64,000 nt of DNA from Streptomyces abikoensis (GTDB lineage Bacteria; Actinomycetota; Actinomycetes; Streptomycetales; Streptomycetaceae): the NCBI RefSeq assembly GCF_014648775.1, contig NZ_BMRT01000004.1, positions 62,001 through 126,000 of the forward strand. Direction: 5' to 3'. A program made the position numbers and the translations under genes. The notes beneath the pieces are model-generated. The model was not told the DNA's origin. It worked only from the letters and a program-made list of their open reading frames with translations, and searched no databases. Of this stretch, positions 44,138-53,500 are shown piece by piece. Each line of letters starts with the position of its first letter. The first letter of the stretch is position 1.

Positions 44138-44626
44138 ATGAAGGTTATTTCCCGCGTGCTGGCCACCGCCGTCATCGCTAGCAGTGTCGCGATCACCGGC
44201 GCCAACGCCGCGATGGCCGCCGACACCCCGCCGCCCATCGTCGAGGACTTCGAGTACCCGCAGGCGGACAAGATCTTCCAGGAGCGCGGCATCAAGCTGA
44301 AGAGCGGCGACGGGCACATCATGCTCGCCACCTGCGACAGCTCCCCGGGCCTCATCGAGGTCTACTCGCGCGGCATGCAGGAGCGCGACAAGGTCGGCCA
44401 GGGCAAGTTCTGCTTCAAGGTCAACGGCCCCTCCGGCTACCTGAGCCTGGAGCTGCCGACCGTCTACGGCGCCAAGGGCAACGACTACGCGGTCAAGGTC
44501 AACATGGTGACCTCCAACGAGTCGAAGTCCTTCGACCTCGACAAGAACAAGTGGACGCCGGTCGGCGAGAGCGCCGACCCGCAGGGCCGTGAGTTCACGC
44601 TGCTCGAGATCGTCGCGAAGAAGTAA
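44138..44626 (+). CDS. secreted 162-residue protein of unknown family (A)
   Basis: A 162-residue exported protein with signal peptide MKVISRVLATAVIASSVAIT... ending NAAMAA. The mature part opens VEDFEYPQADKIFQERGIKL. Two Cys (ATCDSS and KFCFKV) are conserved in the paralogue at 54653 and probably form a disulfide. The C-terminus KWTPVGESADPQGREFTLLEIVAKK is nearly the same in both. No domain was recognised; the strand-rich pattern suggests a small beta fold. ATG 44138 follows GGCAAGGAAC. It directly precedes a pseudoprotease gene, an order repeated at 54.7 kb. Confidence 0.85.
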   Translation: MKVISRVLATAVIASSVAITGANAAMAADTPPPIVEDFEYPQADKIFQERGIKLKSGDGHIMLATCDSSPGLIEVYSRGMQERDKVGQGKFCFKVNGPSGYLSLELPTVYGAKGNDYAVKVNMVTSNESKSFDLDKNKWTPVGESADPQGREFTLLEIVAKK

Positions 44627-44648
44627 CCCACAGCAGTAACCCACAGCA
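44622..44648 (+). repeat. 13-bp tandem repeat at the stop codon
   Basis: AGTAACCCACAGC occurs twice in tandem, the first copy including the TAA stop of the 162-residue gene. Confidence 0.7.
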
Positions 44649-44660
44649 CGTCCTTCTCCT

Positions 44661-44694
44661 CGGTGGCGCGCGAGCCGGTATCCGCGCGCCACCG
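44661..44694 (+). terminator. hairpin between the 162-residue gene and pseudoprotease 1
   Basis: Twelve-bp arms CGGTGGCGCGCG / CGCGCGCCACCG with a 10-nt loop, in the 116-bp gap. It lacks a T-run and may attenuate rather than fully terminate. Confidence 0.55.
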
Positions 44695-44742
44695 GCTGTT
44701 CCTCGAAGTCCTCATAGCCTCAAGGTCCGTAAGGAAAGCAAC

Positions 44743-46356
44743 ATGTCTGGCAAAGGTCCGCGCGTCGCGTGGATAGCAGGGCTCATCGCCGGTTCCGTGG
44801 CGACCGGTGCCTTCACGGCCGTTCCCGCGCAGGCCGTCGTCGGTGACGCGGCCAAGGACGGACAGTACGCCTCCACAGCGAAGCTCGACATCGGCGGGAA
44901 GCGTTCCTGCACCGGCACGCTGGTGGAGAGCCAGTGGGTGCTCACCGCCGCGAGCTGCTTCGCGGACGACCCCTCGCAGGGCTTCCGCATCACCGCCGGC
45001 GCGCCCAAGCAGCGGACCACCGTGACCGTCGGCCGCACCGACCTCACGGCGACGAGCGGCGGCGCCACCGTCGACGCCGTCGAGCTCGTGCCCCGTGGCG
45101 ACCGCGACCTGGTCATGGTGAAGCTCGCCAAGCCCGTCACCGGTGTCGCCCCGGCCCCCCTGGGCACCGCCGCGCCCCGGCAGGGCGAGGACCTGCGGGT
45201 CGCCGGCTTCGGCCGCACGAAGGACGAGTGGGCCCCCACCCGCCTGAACACCGCCGCCTTCGGCGCCGGCTCCGTCGCCGCCACCACCGTCGACCTCGCC
45301 GCCAAGGCCCCCGCCGACGCCGCCCTCTGCAAGGGCGACATGGGCGGCCCGGTCCTCCGCGAGACCAACGGCACCGCCGAGCTCGTCGCCGTCGCCACCG
45401 CCTCCTGGCAGAACGGCTGCTGGGGCACCGACGGCACCCAGACCCGCACCGGCGCCGTCGCCACCCGCGTCGACGACCTCTCCGACTGGGTCCAGCAGAC
45501 GTACGCCCGCACGCTGCTGGGGCGGCGCGGCTGGGGCGACGCGGTGCACCTGGCGTCGGGCTACTTCACCAGTGAGCCCACCGGCAAGCGCCGCATGGAC
45601 CTGTTCGTCGCGTGGAAGGACGGCTCCGCCAGCCTCTTCCAGGGCGCCGACTACGACGACCCGAAGTACCCCTTCACCCGTGAGATCCAGCTCGAGGGCG
45701 CGGGCAGCTACTGGAAGTACGCCGTCGCGGTCACCGCCGGCCGTTACTCCGACACCGGCACCGACGGCCTGACCGTCCGCTGGAACAACGGCAAGCTCTC
45801 CACCTACACCCACGTCGACGAGAAGGGCTTCCACGAGGAGAAGACCCTCGCCGAGCCGGGCTCCTGGTGGTCCCACGCCCGTCTGATCACCTCCGGCCGC
45901 TTCAGCGCCAACGCGCTGCGCGACGACCTCCTCGTCCTCTGGGAGGACGGCTCCACGTCCATGTACACCGACACCGGTGTCAACGGCGTGAAGAAGGAGA
46001 CCCAGCTCACGCTGAAGGACGACGGGTTCAAGAACGCCGTCCAGATCAACGCCGGCGAGTTCACGGGCGGCAAGACCGCCGACCTCATGATCCGCTGGAG
46101 CGACGGCCAGACGCAGATCTTCCCCGGCGGCGACACCAAGAACGACCGCACCCGCATCCAGGTCACCCCGGTCGGCTACCACTGGACGCACGCCGCCCAG
46201 ATCACCGTCGGCAACTTCACCAAGCCCGGTGGCCCGCTCAACGACATCCTGGTCCGCTGGGACACCACCGACCTCAGCTACTACCCGAACGTGACCCCCA
46301 ACGCCATCCCGTCCAAGGACCGGGGCCCCGTTGGCGAGGTCCAGCTCGTCGGCTGA
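44743..46356 (+). CDS. secreted trypsin-fold pseudoprotease with propeller-like repeats (1)
   Basis: A 537-residue exported protein with signal peptide cleaved near VPAQA. Residues ~32-250 form an S1-type domain: VVGDAAKDGQY, CTGTLVESQWVLTAASC, GDRDLVMVKL, GFGRTKDEW, LCKGDMGGP. The catalytic His is Ser71 and the catalytic Ser is Met200; only Asp122 remains, so peptidase activity is not expected. The C-terminal half (from ~258: YARTLLGRRGWGDAVHLASGYF) has FG-GAP/VCBS-like units with mostly degenerate calcium loops (type A, shared with 57045). It may bind substrate or partner proteins outside the cell. Confidence 0.85.
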   Translation: MSGKGPRVAWIAGLIAGSVATGAFTAVPAQAVVGDAAKDGQYASTAKLDIGGKRSCTGTLVESQWVLTAASCFADDPSQGFRITAGAPKQRTTVTVGRTDLTATSGGATVDAVELVPRGDRDLVMVKLAKPVTGVAPAPLGTAAPRQGEDLRVAGFGRTKDEWAPTRLNTAAFGAGSVAATTVDLAAKAPADAALCKGDMGGPVLRETNGTAELVAVATASWQNGCWGTDGTQTRTGAVATRVDDLSDWVQQTYARTLLGRRGWGDAVHLASGYFTSEPTGKRRMDLFVAWKDGSASLFQGADYDDPKYPFTREIQLEGAGSYWKYAVAVTAGRYSDTGTDGLTVRWNNGKLSTYTHVDEKGFHEEKTLAEPGSWWSHARLITSGRFSANALRDDLLVLWEDGSTSMYTDTGVNGVKKETQLTLKDDGFKNAVQINAGEFTGGKTADLMIRWSDGQTQIFPGGDTKNDRTRIQVTPVGYHWTHAAQITVGNFTKPGGPLNDILVRWDTTDLSYYPNVTPNAIPSKDRGPVGEVQLVG

Positions 46357-46449
46357 GGCCACCTCGCACGTCTGACGCCGTTTCACCACGCCCCGTACTC
46401 GTACCCGTACCCAGACCCGTACCCCTACAGGGCAGTCTCAGGAGCACTG

Positions 46450-48009
46450 TTGTCTCAGATATCCCGGAAGCGTTCACGCACCGCGTGGACGACCGCCGCC
46501 CTCGCCACCGCCGTCGCCGCCGGCGCCCTGACCGCCGCCGCCCCGGCGAGCGCCGTCGTCGGTGACGCCGCCAAGGACGGGCAGTACGCGTTCACCGCGA
46601 AGCTCGACATCGGCGGCGGCAAGCGCGCCTGCACGGGTGCGCTGGTCGACCCGATCTGGGTGCTCACCGCCGCGTCCTGCTTCGCCGACGCGAGCGGCAA
46701 CGTCACCCCCGGCGTGCCCGCGCTGAAGGCGACGGTCACCGTCGGCCGTACCGACCTCGGCAGCACGGGCGGCACCGTGACCGAGGCCGCCGAGGTCGTC
46801 CCCCGCACCGACCGTGACCTGGTCGCGGTCCGTCTCGCCAAGCCGGTCGCCGGCGTCACGCCCGTCCAGGTGTCGACCGCCCAGCCCCGGCAGGGCGAGG
46901 ACCTGCGCGTCACCGGCTACGGCCGCACCAAGGACGAGTGGTCCCCCACCCGCCTGAACACCGCCGTCTTCGGCGCCGGCGCCGTGGACGCCAAGACCGT
47001 CGGCCTCGCCCCCAAGGCCCCCGCCGACGCCTCGCTCTGCCAGGGCGACATGGGCGGCCCGGTCTTCCGCGAGACGAACGGCGCGGTCGAGCTCGCCGGC
47101 GTCGCCACCGGCTCCTGGAAGAAGGGCTGCTGGGGCGACGACGACACCGAGATCCGCACCGGCGCCGTCGCCACCCGCGTCGACGACGTCAACAGCTGGG
47201 TCCAGCAGCTGCGCCTGTTCAACAAGCTCGACCAGTTCACCGGCGTCATGACCTCCGGCGACTTCAACGGCGACGGCCGCGCGGACGTCGCCGCCGTGCT
47301 CAGGGACGGCTCGCTGGTGGCCTACTACGCGGGCCCCGACGGCACCCTCGAGTACGGCCGCGACCTCTGGTACGACAAGACCTGGGACGGCAAGCAGCAG
47401 ATCATCGCCGGTGACTTCAACGGCGACGGTCTGACCGACATCGCCGCCGTCGCCCCCGACGGCAACCTCCACCTCTACGCGGGGAAGCCCGACGGCAAGC
47501 TCGCCTCCGCCAAGAAGATGTGGACCGACACCTCCTGGGGCAAGATGACCGCCATCGCCCGCTACCGGGGCGACGGCTGGCAGCGCGACGGCCTCATCGC
47601 CCAGTGGGACGACGGCTCGCTGTTCGCGTACCCGTCCGGGGCCGACGGCGTGCTGACCGGCAAGAAGACCGAGATGTGGCGCGACAAGTCCTGGACCAAG
47701 AACTTCATCGTCACCGGTGACTTCAACGGCGACGGCCGCGACGACATCGTCGCGGGCGCCAAGGACGGCGGCCTCGCCCTGTACGCCGGCAACGGCAAGG
47801 GCTCGTTCGACGGCGCCCGTTCCATGTGGCGGGACAAGTCCTGGGGCACCATGCAGAACGTCCTCGCCGGTGACTTCGACGGTGACGGCAAGCCCGACCT
47901 GCTCGCCCGCTGGGCCCGCACGATCGTCGGCCCGGGCAAGGTCTACCTCTACGCGGGTGACGGCAAGGGCGCGCTGGCGGACGCGCGCTCGGCGTGGCCG
48001 CGTTCGTAA
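46450..48009 (+). CDS. secreted trypsin-fold pseudoprotease with FG-GAP repeats (2)
   Basis: A 519-residue exported protein. A TTG start is chosen because AGGAG lies 5 nt upstream. The signal peptide ends APASA. The S1-type domain has CTGALVDPIWVLTAASC (Ser76 instead of His), DRDLVAVRL (Asp123) and LCQGDMGGP (Met201 instead of Ser), hence predicted inactive. C-terminal repeats from ~255 (LRLFNKLDQFTGVMTSGDFNGDGRADVAAV) include calcium loops DFNGDGLTDIA, DFNGDGRDDIV and DFDGDGKPDLL (type B, shared with 58732). It follows pseudoprotease 1 by 93 bp. Confidence 0.85.
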   Translation: MSQISRKRSRTAWTTAALATAVAAGALTAAAPASAVVGDAAKDGQYAFTAKLDIGGGKRACTGALVDPIWVLTAASCFADASGNVTPGVPALKATVTVGRTDLGSTGGTVTEAAEVVPRTDRDLVAVRLAKPVAGVTPVQVSTAQPRQGEDLRVTGYGRTKDEWSPTRLNTAVFGAGAVDAKTVGLAPKAPADASLCQGDMGGPVFRETNGAVELAGVATGSWKKGCWGDDDTEIRTGAVATRVDDVNSWVQQLRLFNKLDQFTGVMTSGDFNGDGRADVAAVLRDGSLVAYYAGPDGTLEYGRDLWYDKTWDGKQQIIAGDFNGDGLTDIAAVAPDGNLHLYAGKPDGKLASAKKMWTDTSWGKMTAIARYRGDGWQRDGLIAQWDDGSLFAYPSGADGVLTGKKTEMWRDKSWTKNFIVTGDFNGDGRDDIVAGAKDGGLALYAGNGKGSFDGARSMWRDKSWGTMQNVLAGDFDGDGKPDLLARWARTIVGPGKVYLYAGDGKGALADARSAWPRS

Positions 48010-48030
48010 AATGTCCTGAATAGGCGTTGA

Positions 48031-48069
48031 GATGGAGGGCATCGGCACCGAGTGCCGATGCCCTCCATC
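48031..48069 (+). terminator. strong terminator after pseudoprotease 2
   Basis: Eighteen-bp perfect stem GATGGAGGGCATCGGCAC / GTGCCGATGCCCTCCATC with a CGA loop, 21 bp after the stop and upstream of the second SGNH gene. Confidence 0.85.
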
Positions 48070-48094
48070 TGTTGGCGGTAAGGAGTCAGGACGG

Positions 48095-50080
48095 ATGAGA
48101 CACCCCATGTCGTCGAGCGGCAGGTACGTGGGAGCGGCCGCGGCGGCCCTCCTCGTCTGCGGAACGCTCGTGGCACACCCCGCGGCAGCCGCGCCGCCCG
48201 CCACCTGGACGCGGACGTGGGGCACCGCCCTGACCACCTCCGCACCCGCTGACGAGTCCGGCGTGACCGGCCGGCAGACCCTGCGCATGGTGGTGCACAC
48301 GAGCGTCGGGGGCGGTACGGCGAGGATCCAGCTGAGCAACACGTTCAGCCAGGAGCCGGTGACGATCGGGCACGCCACCCTCGCTCGCCAGTCGAGCGGC
48401 TCGTCCGCCACCGACAGGCCGGTGACGCTCACGTTCGGGGGCAGCCGGGAGGTGGTGCTGGCACCCGGACAGAGCGTGTACAGCGACGCGGCGTCCTTCC
48501 CGGTGAGGGCTGACGAGGACCTCCTGGTCAGCGTCCATCTGCCGAACCCGGTGAAGGCGGCGCCGTACCACCCCGATGCCTGGACCACCTCATACATATC
48601 GGCGCCAGGGGACACAACAGACCACACCGACGAGCCGACGGGCGCGAACTTCCGCTCGGAATACACACACTGGGCGTTCCTCAGCGGCCTCGACGTGACG
48701 GCCGACAGCGGCGTGGGAACGGTCGTCGCGATCGGCGACTCGCAGACGGACGTGGCGGCGACGACACGGTCCTCGAACCGCCGCTGGACGGACGCCTACG
48801 CCCGCGCCCTCCGCGCCCAGGGCCGCCCGATGGGTGTGGCGAACGCCGGCATCTCGGCGAACCGCGTCCTGTCGCGCGGCGCCCGCGCCGCGTACGGCGA
48901 AAGCGCTCTGGAACGCTTCGACCGCGACGTCCTGGCCGTCCCGAACGTGAAATCCGTCGTCTTCTACGAGGGCATCAACGACATCACCAACGGCGCGAAG
49001 GCGACGGACCTCATCGCCGGAATCCGCCGGCTCGCCGACCGCTCCCGCGCGGCGGGCCTCCCTTTCACAGCGGCCACGATCCCGCCCTTCAAGGGGAACT
49101 GGAACTTCACCGCGGAAAAGGAAGCGGAGCGCCAACAGGTCAACGCCTACCTCCGCACCACCCGTGACATCGACGCGTACGTCGATTTCGACGCGGCCAC
49201 CCGCGACCCGCTCGACCCGGCCCGACTCTTCACGGCCTACCGCGCCGACGAGGACAAGCTCCACTTCACCGACAACGGTGCCCAGGTCCTCGCCGACACC
49301 CTCGCGGGCCCGGTCCCTCCGGTCCCCTTCACCCCGAACTTCTCGCAAATGGCGGCGGCCGACTTCACGGGCGACGGCATGGCGGACTTCATCGCCCGCG
49401 ACAGGAACGCCAACCTCTACATGTGGAAGGGCCTGGGCGACGGCACCTTCACCCGCCCCGACCTGGCCCACCCGATGACCGACGACTGGCACTTCACGGA
49501 GACGAAGGCGGCCGACTTCACGGGCGACGGAAAAGCCGACCTGATCGCCAAGGGCACGGACGGCAACCTGTACTTGTGGGCGGGCCGAGGAAACGGCACC
49601 TTCGAGGCGCGCCGCGCCATCCGCACCGCCTGGGACTACACCCAAACCACCGCAGCCGACTTCACCGGCGACGGCGTGGCCGACCTCATCGCCCGCGACG
49701 CCAAGGGCAACCTCTACCGCTGGACGGGCCAAAAGGGCGGCACCCTCGGCGAGCCGACCCGACTGTCGGGCGACTGGAACTACACCGAAACCACGGCAGG
49801 CGACTTCACCACCGACGGCAAACCGGACCTGATAGCAAAGGACCCCGCCGGCAACCTCCACCTCTGGAAGGGCGACGGCGACGGCACCTTCACCCGCCCC
49901 GACCTTTCCAAGCCCCTGACGGGCGGCTGGCACTACTCGGAAACGACGGCCGGCACCTTCTACGGCGGCGGCACGTCCCACCTCCTGGCCCGCGACGACG
50001 AATCGGGCGTACTGCGGGAGTGGGTGAACAGGGGCGGCGCGGACTTCAGCAGGCCGCTGCGGCTGACGGACGGGTGGTGA
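48095..50080 (+). CDS. secreted SGNH/GDSL hydrolase with FG-GAP repeats (B)
   Basis: A 661-residue exported protein, paralogue of the hydrolase at 41787. Signal peptide MRHPMSSSGRYVGAAAAALL ends near AAAA. The accessory region is WTRTWGTALTTSAP...VTGRQTLRMVVHTSVGG. SGNH blocks are intact: Ser216 in AIGDSQTDV, NAGISANRV, YEGINDI, DKLH with Asp387/His390. FG-GAP units start near 415 (DFTGDGMADFI, DFTGDGKADLI, DFTGDGVADLI, DFTTDGKPDLI). ATG 48095 has AGGAG 9 nt upstream. Unlike the pseudoproteases, this enzyme should be active as an esterase. Confidence 0.9.
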   Translation: MRHPMSSSGRYVGAAAAALLVCGTLVAHPAAAAPPATWTRTWGTALTTSAPADESGVTGRQTLRMVVHTSVGGGTARIQLSNTFSQEPVTIGHATLARQSSGSSATDRPVTLTFGGSREVVLAPGQSVYSDAASFPVRADEDLLVSVHLPNPVKAAPYHPDAWTTSYISAPGDTTDHTDEPTGANFRSEYTHWAFLSGLDVTADSGVGTVVAIGDSQTDVAATTRSSNRRWTDAYARALRAQGRPMGVANAGISANRVLSRGARAAYGESALERFDRDVLAVPNVKSVVFYEGINDITNGAKATDLIAGIRRLADRSRAAGLPFTAATIPPFKGNWNFTAEKEAERQQVNAYLRTTRDIDAYVDFDAATRDPLDPARLFTAYRADEDKLHFTDNGAQVLADTLAGPVPPVPFTPNFSQMAAADFTGDGMADFIARDRNANLYMWKGLGDGTFTRPDLAHPMTDDWHFTETKAADFTGDGKADLIAKGTDGNLYLWAGRGNGTFEARRAIRTAWDYTQTTAADFTGDGVADLIARDAKGNLYRWTGQKGGTLGEPTRLSGDWNYTETTAGDFTTDGKPDLIAKDPAGNLHLWKGDGDGTFTRPDLSKPLTGGWHYSETTAGTFYGGGTSHLLARDDESGVLREWVNRGGADFSRPLRLTDGW

Positions 50081-50102
50081 CCAGCCGAATTCCAAAAAGC
50101 GC

Positions 50103-50139
50103 GGTGGGCCCCGATCCCCATAGAGGATCGGGGCCCACC
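50103..50139. terminator. bidirectional terminator
   Basis: Fifteen-bp perfect stem GGTGGGCCCCGATCC / GGATCGGGGCCCACC with loop CCATAGA, between the convergent SGNH hydrolase B and the small gene next to the ALF protein. Confidence 0.85.
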
Positions 50140-50156
50140 CCTGTTGAGCGACAGCG

Positions 50157-50597
50157 TTAAGGCTTGCGCATCCACGAAGGCATCTCAACACCCCAGAACT
50201 CATTCAAAGACACACAGACGTCCCGCGCCTTAGGACCCATCTCATCCCATATGGGACGCAGATCAAGCCCTTCATCGCTCTGTGCCAGCAAAGTCTCGAA
50301 GAATCCGGTGACGACAGCCGTCTGGTCGTACTCGGCACCGCTAACCAAAACACTTTCGAGAACGCCAAGCAGGTCAACGCGCTGCTGCAGCGTGAAACCT
50401 TCCGATTGCTCAGCGAGAGCAGTAGCCAGGTTGCCGAGGCGAACAGTCAACGGTGGAACATCATCCGGATCGATCTGAGCAGCCCCTTCATCCACACTGC
50501 CCGGATTTCCTTGCCACTCCCTTACCGCGACTCGATCCACAGTCGCAAGGATTTCGCTGCTTCCGATCAGCTCTTCCCACCACGACGGCGTGGACAT
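50157..50597 (-). CDS. small acidic protein, candidate immunity protein
   Basis: A 146-residue soluble, acidic protein with no signal peptide, MSTPSWWEELIGSSEILATVDRV.... The helical middle (RLGNLATALAEQSEGFTLQQRVDLLGVLESVLVSGAEYDQTAVVTGFFETLLAQ) and the end LGPKARDVCVSLNEFWGVEMPSWM recall small immunity-type proteins (DUF7674-like; low certainty). ATG 50597 shares one base with the stop of the upstream ALF gene (TGATG), with GGGGAAG ahead, so translation is coupled. Placement directly after a polymorphic-toxin-like gene supports an immunity role. Confidence 0.65.
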   Translation of the reverse strand: MSTPSWWEELIGSSEILATVDRVAVREWQGNPGSVDEGAAQIDPDDVPPLTVRLGNLATALAEQSEGFTLQQRVDLLGVLESVLVSGAEYDQTAVVTGFFETLLAQSDEGLDLRPIWDEMGPKARDVCVSLNEFWGVEMPSWMRKP

Positions 50598-53500
50598 CAC
50601 TTCCCCTTCAACGCATTCTCCATATCACGGATCAAGTCCCGCGCAACAGCCGTGTCAGCCTGACTCGCCTCAGGGTTGTTATACAGCCACTTCTCCAAAA
50701 ACCTGATGGAGTCCTTGGCTTTCTGGGAGTGACTCGCCCCGCCCACCCGGGCCCCAGCGTTCTTCAACTCGAACCGAACGGCTGCAGCAGTACTACCACT
50801 TCCAATCTTGGCATTCTCACGGTAGAGGTAGTTGATGTGCTTCGCAAGTTCAGGGTCTTCTGCAGTCGGCCTCTTCATTTCCTCGCGGAGGATGTCCTTG
50901 TACTCCTCGAAGAGGTAACGGTTGTGGGCCACCTGCTCCATCGGCCGGGCAAACCTCATGCCAAACTTCCTGGCAACAGGCTTGAAGATTCCCTTGAGAG
51001 TCCCCGATCCGATTCCGCTCTCGCGATAGTAGAGGCCGAAGCTTTCCGGGCCCAGCTGCTTCAGGAGGTCGTCACCACATTTCCCACGGTTACTACCCGA
51101 CCCAAAGAAAGGACGATCGTCATCGTAATTGCAGTAAGCGGCCAGCAGCATGGCGCTGGCCTTATCGTCGCCCTTTATTCGCTCCCAGCGAATATTTCCC
51201 GAAAAGTCACCGACCCACTTGTCGAAACCAGAAGCTAGGGACTTGCAGGAGGTACCCAGATTCTTTGGCAACGGCACACCGTTGAGAATGCACGCGCCAT
51301 CGAAGGTGAGGAGAACCGAACCGTTCTCATAATTGCGGAGGCCTTCAATGCCTGAGCCCTCACCCTCCGACGGTTTCTCCTGGGCCTTGCTCCACGCTTC
51401 TACCTGCTTGAGCAATTTGGACGTCCACAGCGCGACCGCTTCGTCTGCCGCCTTGGCTGCCGCGTCCGCGTCCTTCTGCGCGGATATCGCCGAGGCGCGA
51501 GCACGGTCTGCCGAGTCGTAGGCCATTTCCGCATATGTGCGCGCCTGTGCCGCCGAGGCGTCTGCTTGGGCAGCAGAGTTCGTTGCTGCAGCGGCCGCTT
51601 CATTTGCGGAATTCGCTGCGTTCCGGGCCTCTCGGGCCGACGCCGCAGCACGCTCAGCGGACTGCTCGGCCTCCACTGCGGACTTGTTCGCCTTTTCGGC
51701 GTATCCCGCTGCCTCGTTGGCAGAGTTCTTTGCCTGTTCCGCGTAACCTGCCGCCTTGTCGGCCGCGCCACGCGCGTTCTGCGCCGCTGCGGCTGCCGTT
51801 GCCGCGTTCTGTCGAGCCAGTGCCGCCGATCGCGCAGCATCGGCGACGAGGCGCTGCACACCGGCCACATGGACAGCCGTGTCGTAATCCTTCTTGGCCG
51901 CCTTGTACTGTCCGACGGCTACGAACTCGTGCAGCAGCGAAGGAGGGCCAGCCAGCGCGACCTCAGTGGCCGCCTGCATCAAGGGGCCGCCCTTGTCCTT
52001 GAGTCGCAGGGCAGCTGCACGATCGTCATCTTCACGAGCCTTGTGCTGACCGGACTCCAGAAATTCCCGGAAGGCGTCGGGAGTATCCGCATCAAGCGCG
52101 GCAGTGCCGGCTGCCTTGACGCTGCGACCGCCCGCATTCATGATCCTGAGGATCTGGGCCCGGTAATCGTCAGCCTGAGCCACGTGCTGCCCAGTACGCA
52201 GGAACTTCTGAACTTCGTCGATGGAACCAGGCAGTGCGGCGACTGCCGCCTTTCGCAGCCCTTCCTTATCCGATTCCGCAAGGTAAGCAACGCGAGCCCG
52301 GTCATCCTCCTCAGCGGCAGTTTGCCTGCCCGACCGCAGCCACTGCTTCACATCGGCATCGTCACCGGACAATGCGATTGCCGCCGCAGTCTGGGTCCAG
52401 GGGCTACCAACGGTCACCAACCGCAAGGCGGCCTTGCGTCCGAGGGTCGCAGCCACCCTCGCCTCCGTGCCGGGCTTGACGGCTTCATCGAGCAGTTGCT
52501 TCGTTTCCGTGTCGACTCGAGCGCCCTCAAGCTCGCCCCGAGCCTTCTTGGCCTGCTCCGCCTCGTACTCCTTGCGCAGCTCTTCGGCCTTCTGCACGGA
52601 CTTCGCCTTATCGGCTTCCAACTGCGCTGCCTCAGCCTTGCGCGCGGCCTCCTCGACCTTGCGTGCCTTGTCAGCGGCATCAGATGCCGTGGTCGCCGCC
52701 GCTACCGCGGCATCCGCGTGATCGGTCGCCAGCTTGGCGTCCTTCGCAGCCTGCCCGGCGTGCTTCGCGGCATCGTCAGCGGCGTCTGCCGCCTTCCGGG
52801 CGTGCACGGCCGCATCACGAGCGGCTTGGCGGGCTTCCCTTGCCGCCGATGCAGCCTCGTTCGCCAGGCTTTCGGCGGCGCTGGCGGCACGGTTCGCCCT
52901 CGCGGCGGCTTGTCGAGCCTGTGCGGCAGCCGCATTGGCTCGCTCGGCCTCCGCTCCGGCAGCCTCAGATAGGCTGCCGGCCTCGGCGGCGGCCTCCGCA
53001 GCGTCAGCGGCGTTGGCTCCGGCACTGGCGGCGGCTTGTGCGGCGACGACGGCCTCAACCATCGCGGTCACTGCCGAGTCCAGCGTCGCGATGACATTGT
53101 CGATCTTCTCGACTACCCCGCGCGCCTCCTCGGCAGCCTTACGAGCGGCAGCGGCCTGACTCGCGTCCGCTGCGGCCGCATTAGCTGACATGTACGCGCG
53201 AGAAGCCGCCTCACCTGCCGCTGCGGCAAGGTATGCAGCGTTCGATGCCGCGCTTGCCGCGACCCGTGCGGCCGAATGTGCCTCGTTCGCCGCGTCAATT
53301 GCAGTCTGAGCAGCAGCTGCGGCCTCGCTGGCAGCCTCTGCGGCATGGTTGGCCGCTCCGGCCGCACGATCTGCCGAATTCTTCGTTGCCTTGGCCTCGG
53401 CAGCCGCACGCTGAGCGGCTTCCTTCGCCCTTTTCGCCGCGGCTACCGCGCGAGCTGAGGCTTCCTTGGCCGCCTCGGTCTCCTCGCGAGCCTTCTTACC

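Noticed and set aside
46390..46430. CGTACCC-like short direct repeats between pseudoproteases 1 and 2 as a regulatory array
   Set aside because: Spacing is irregular, the units vary and nothing similar precedes the other copies.
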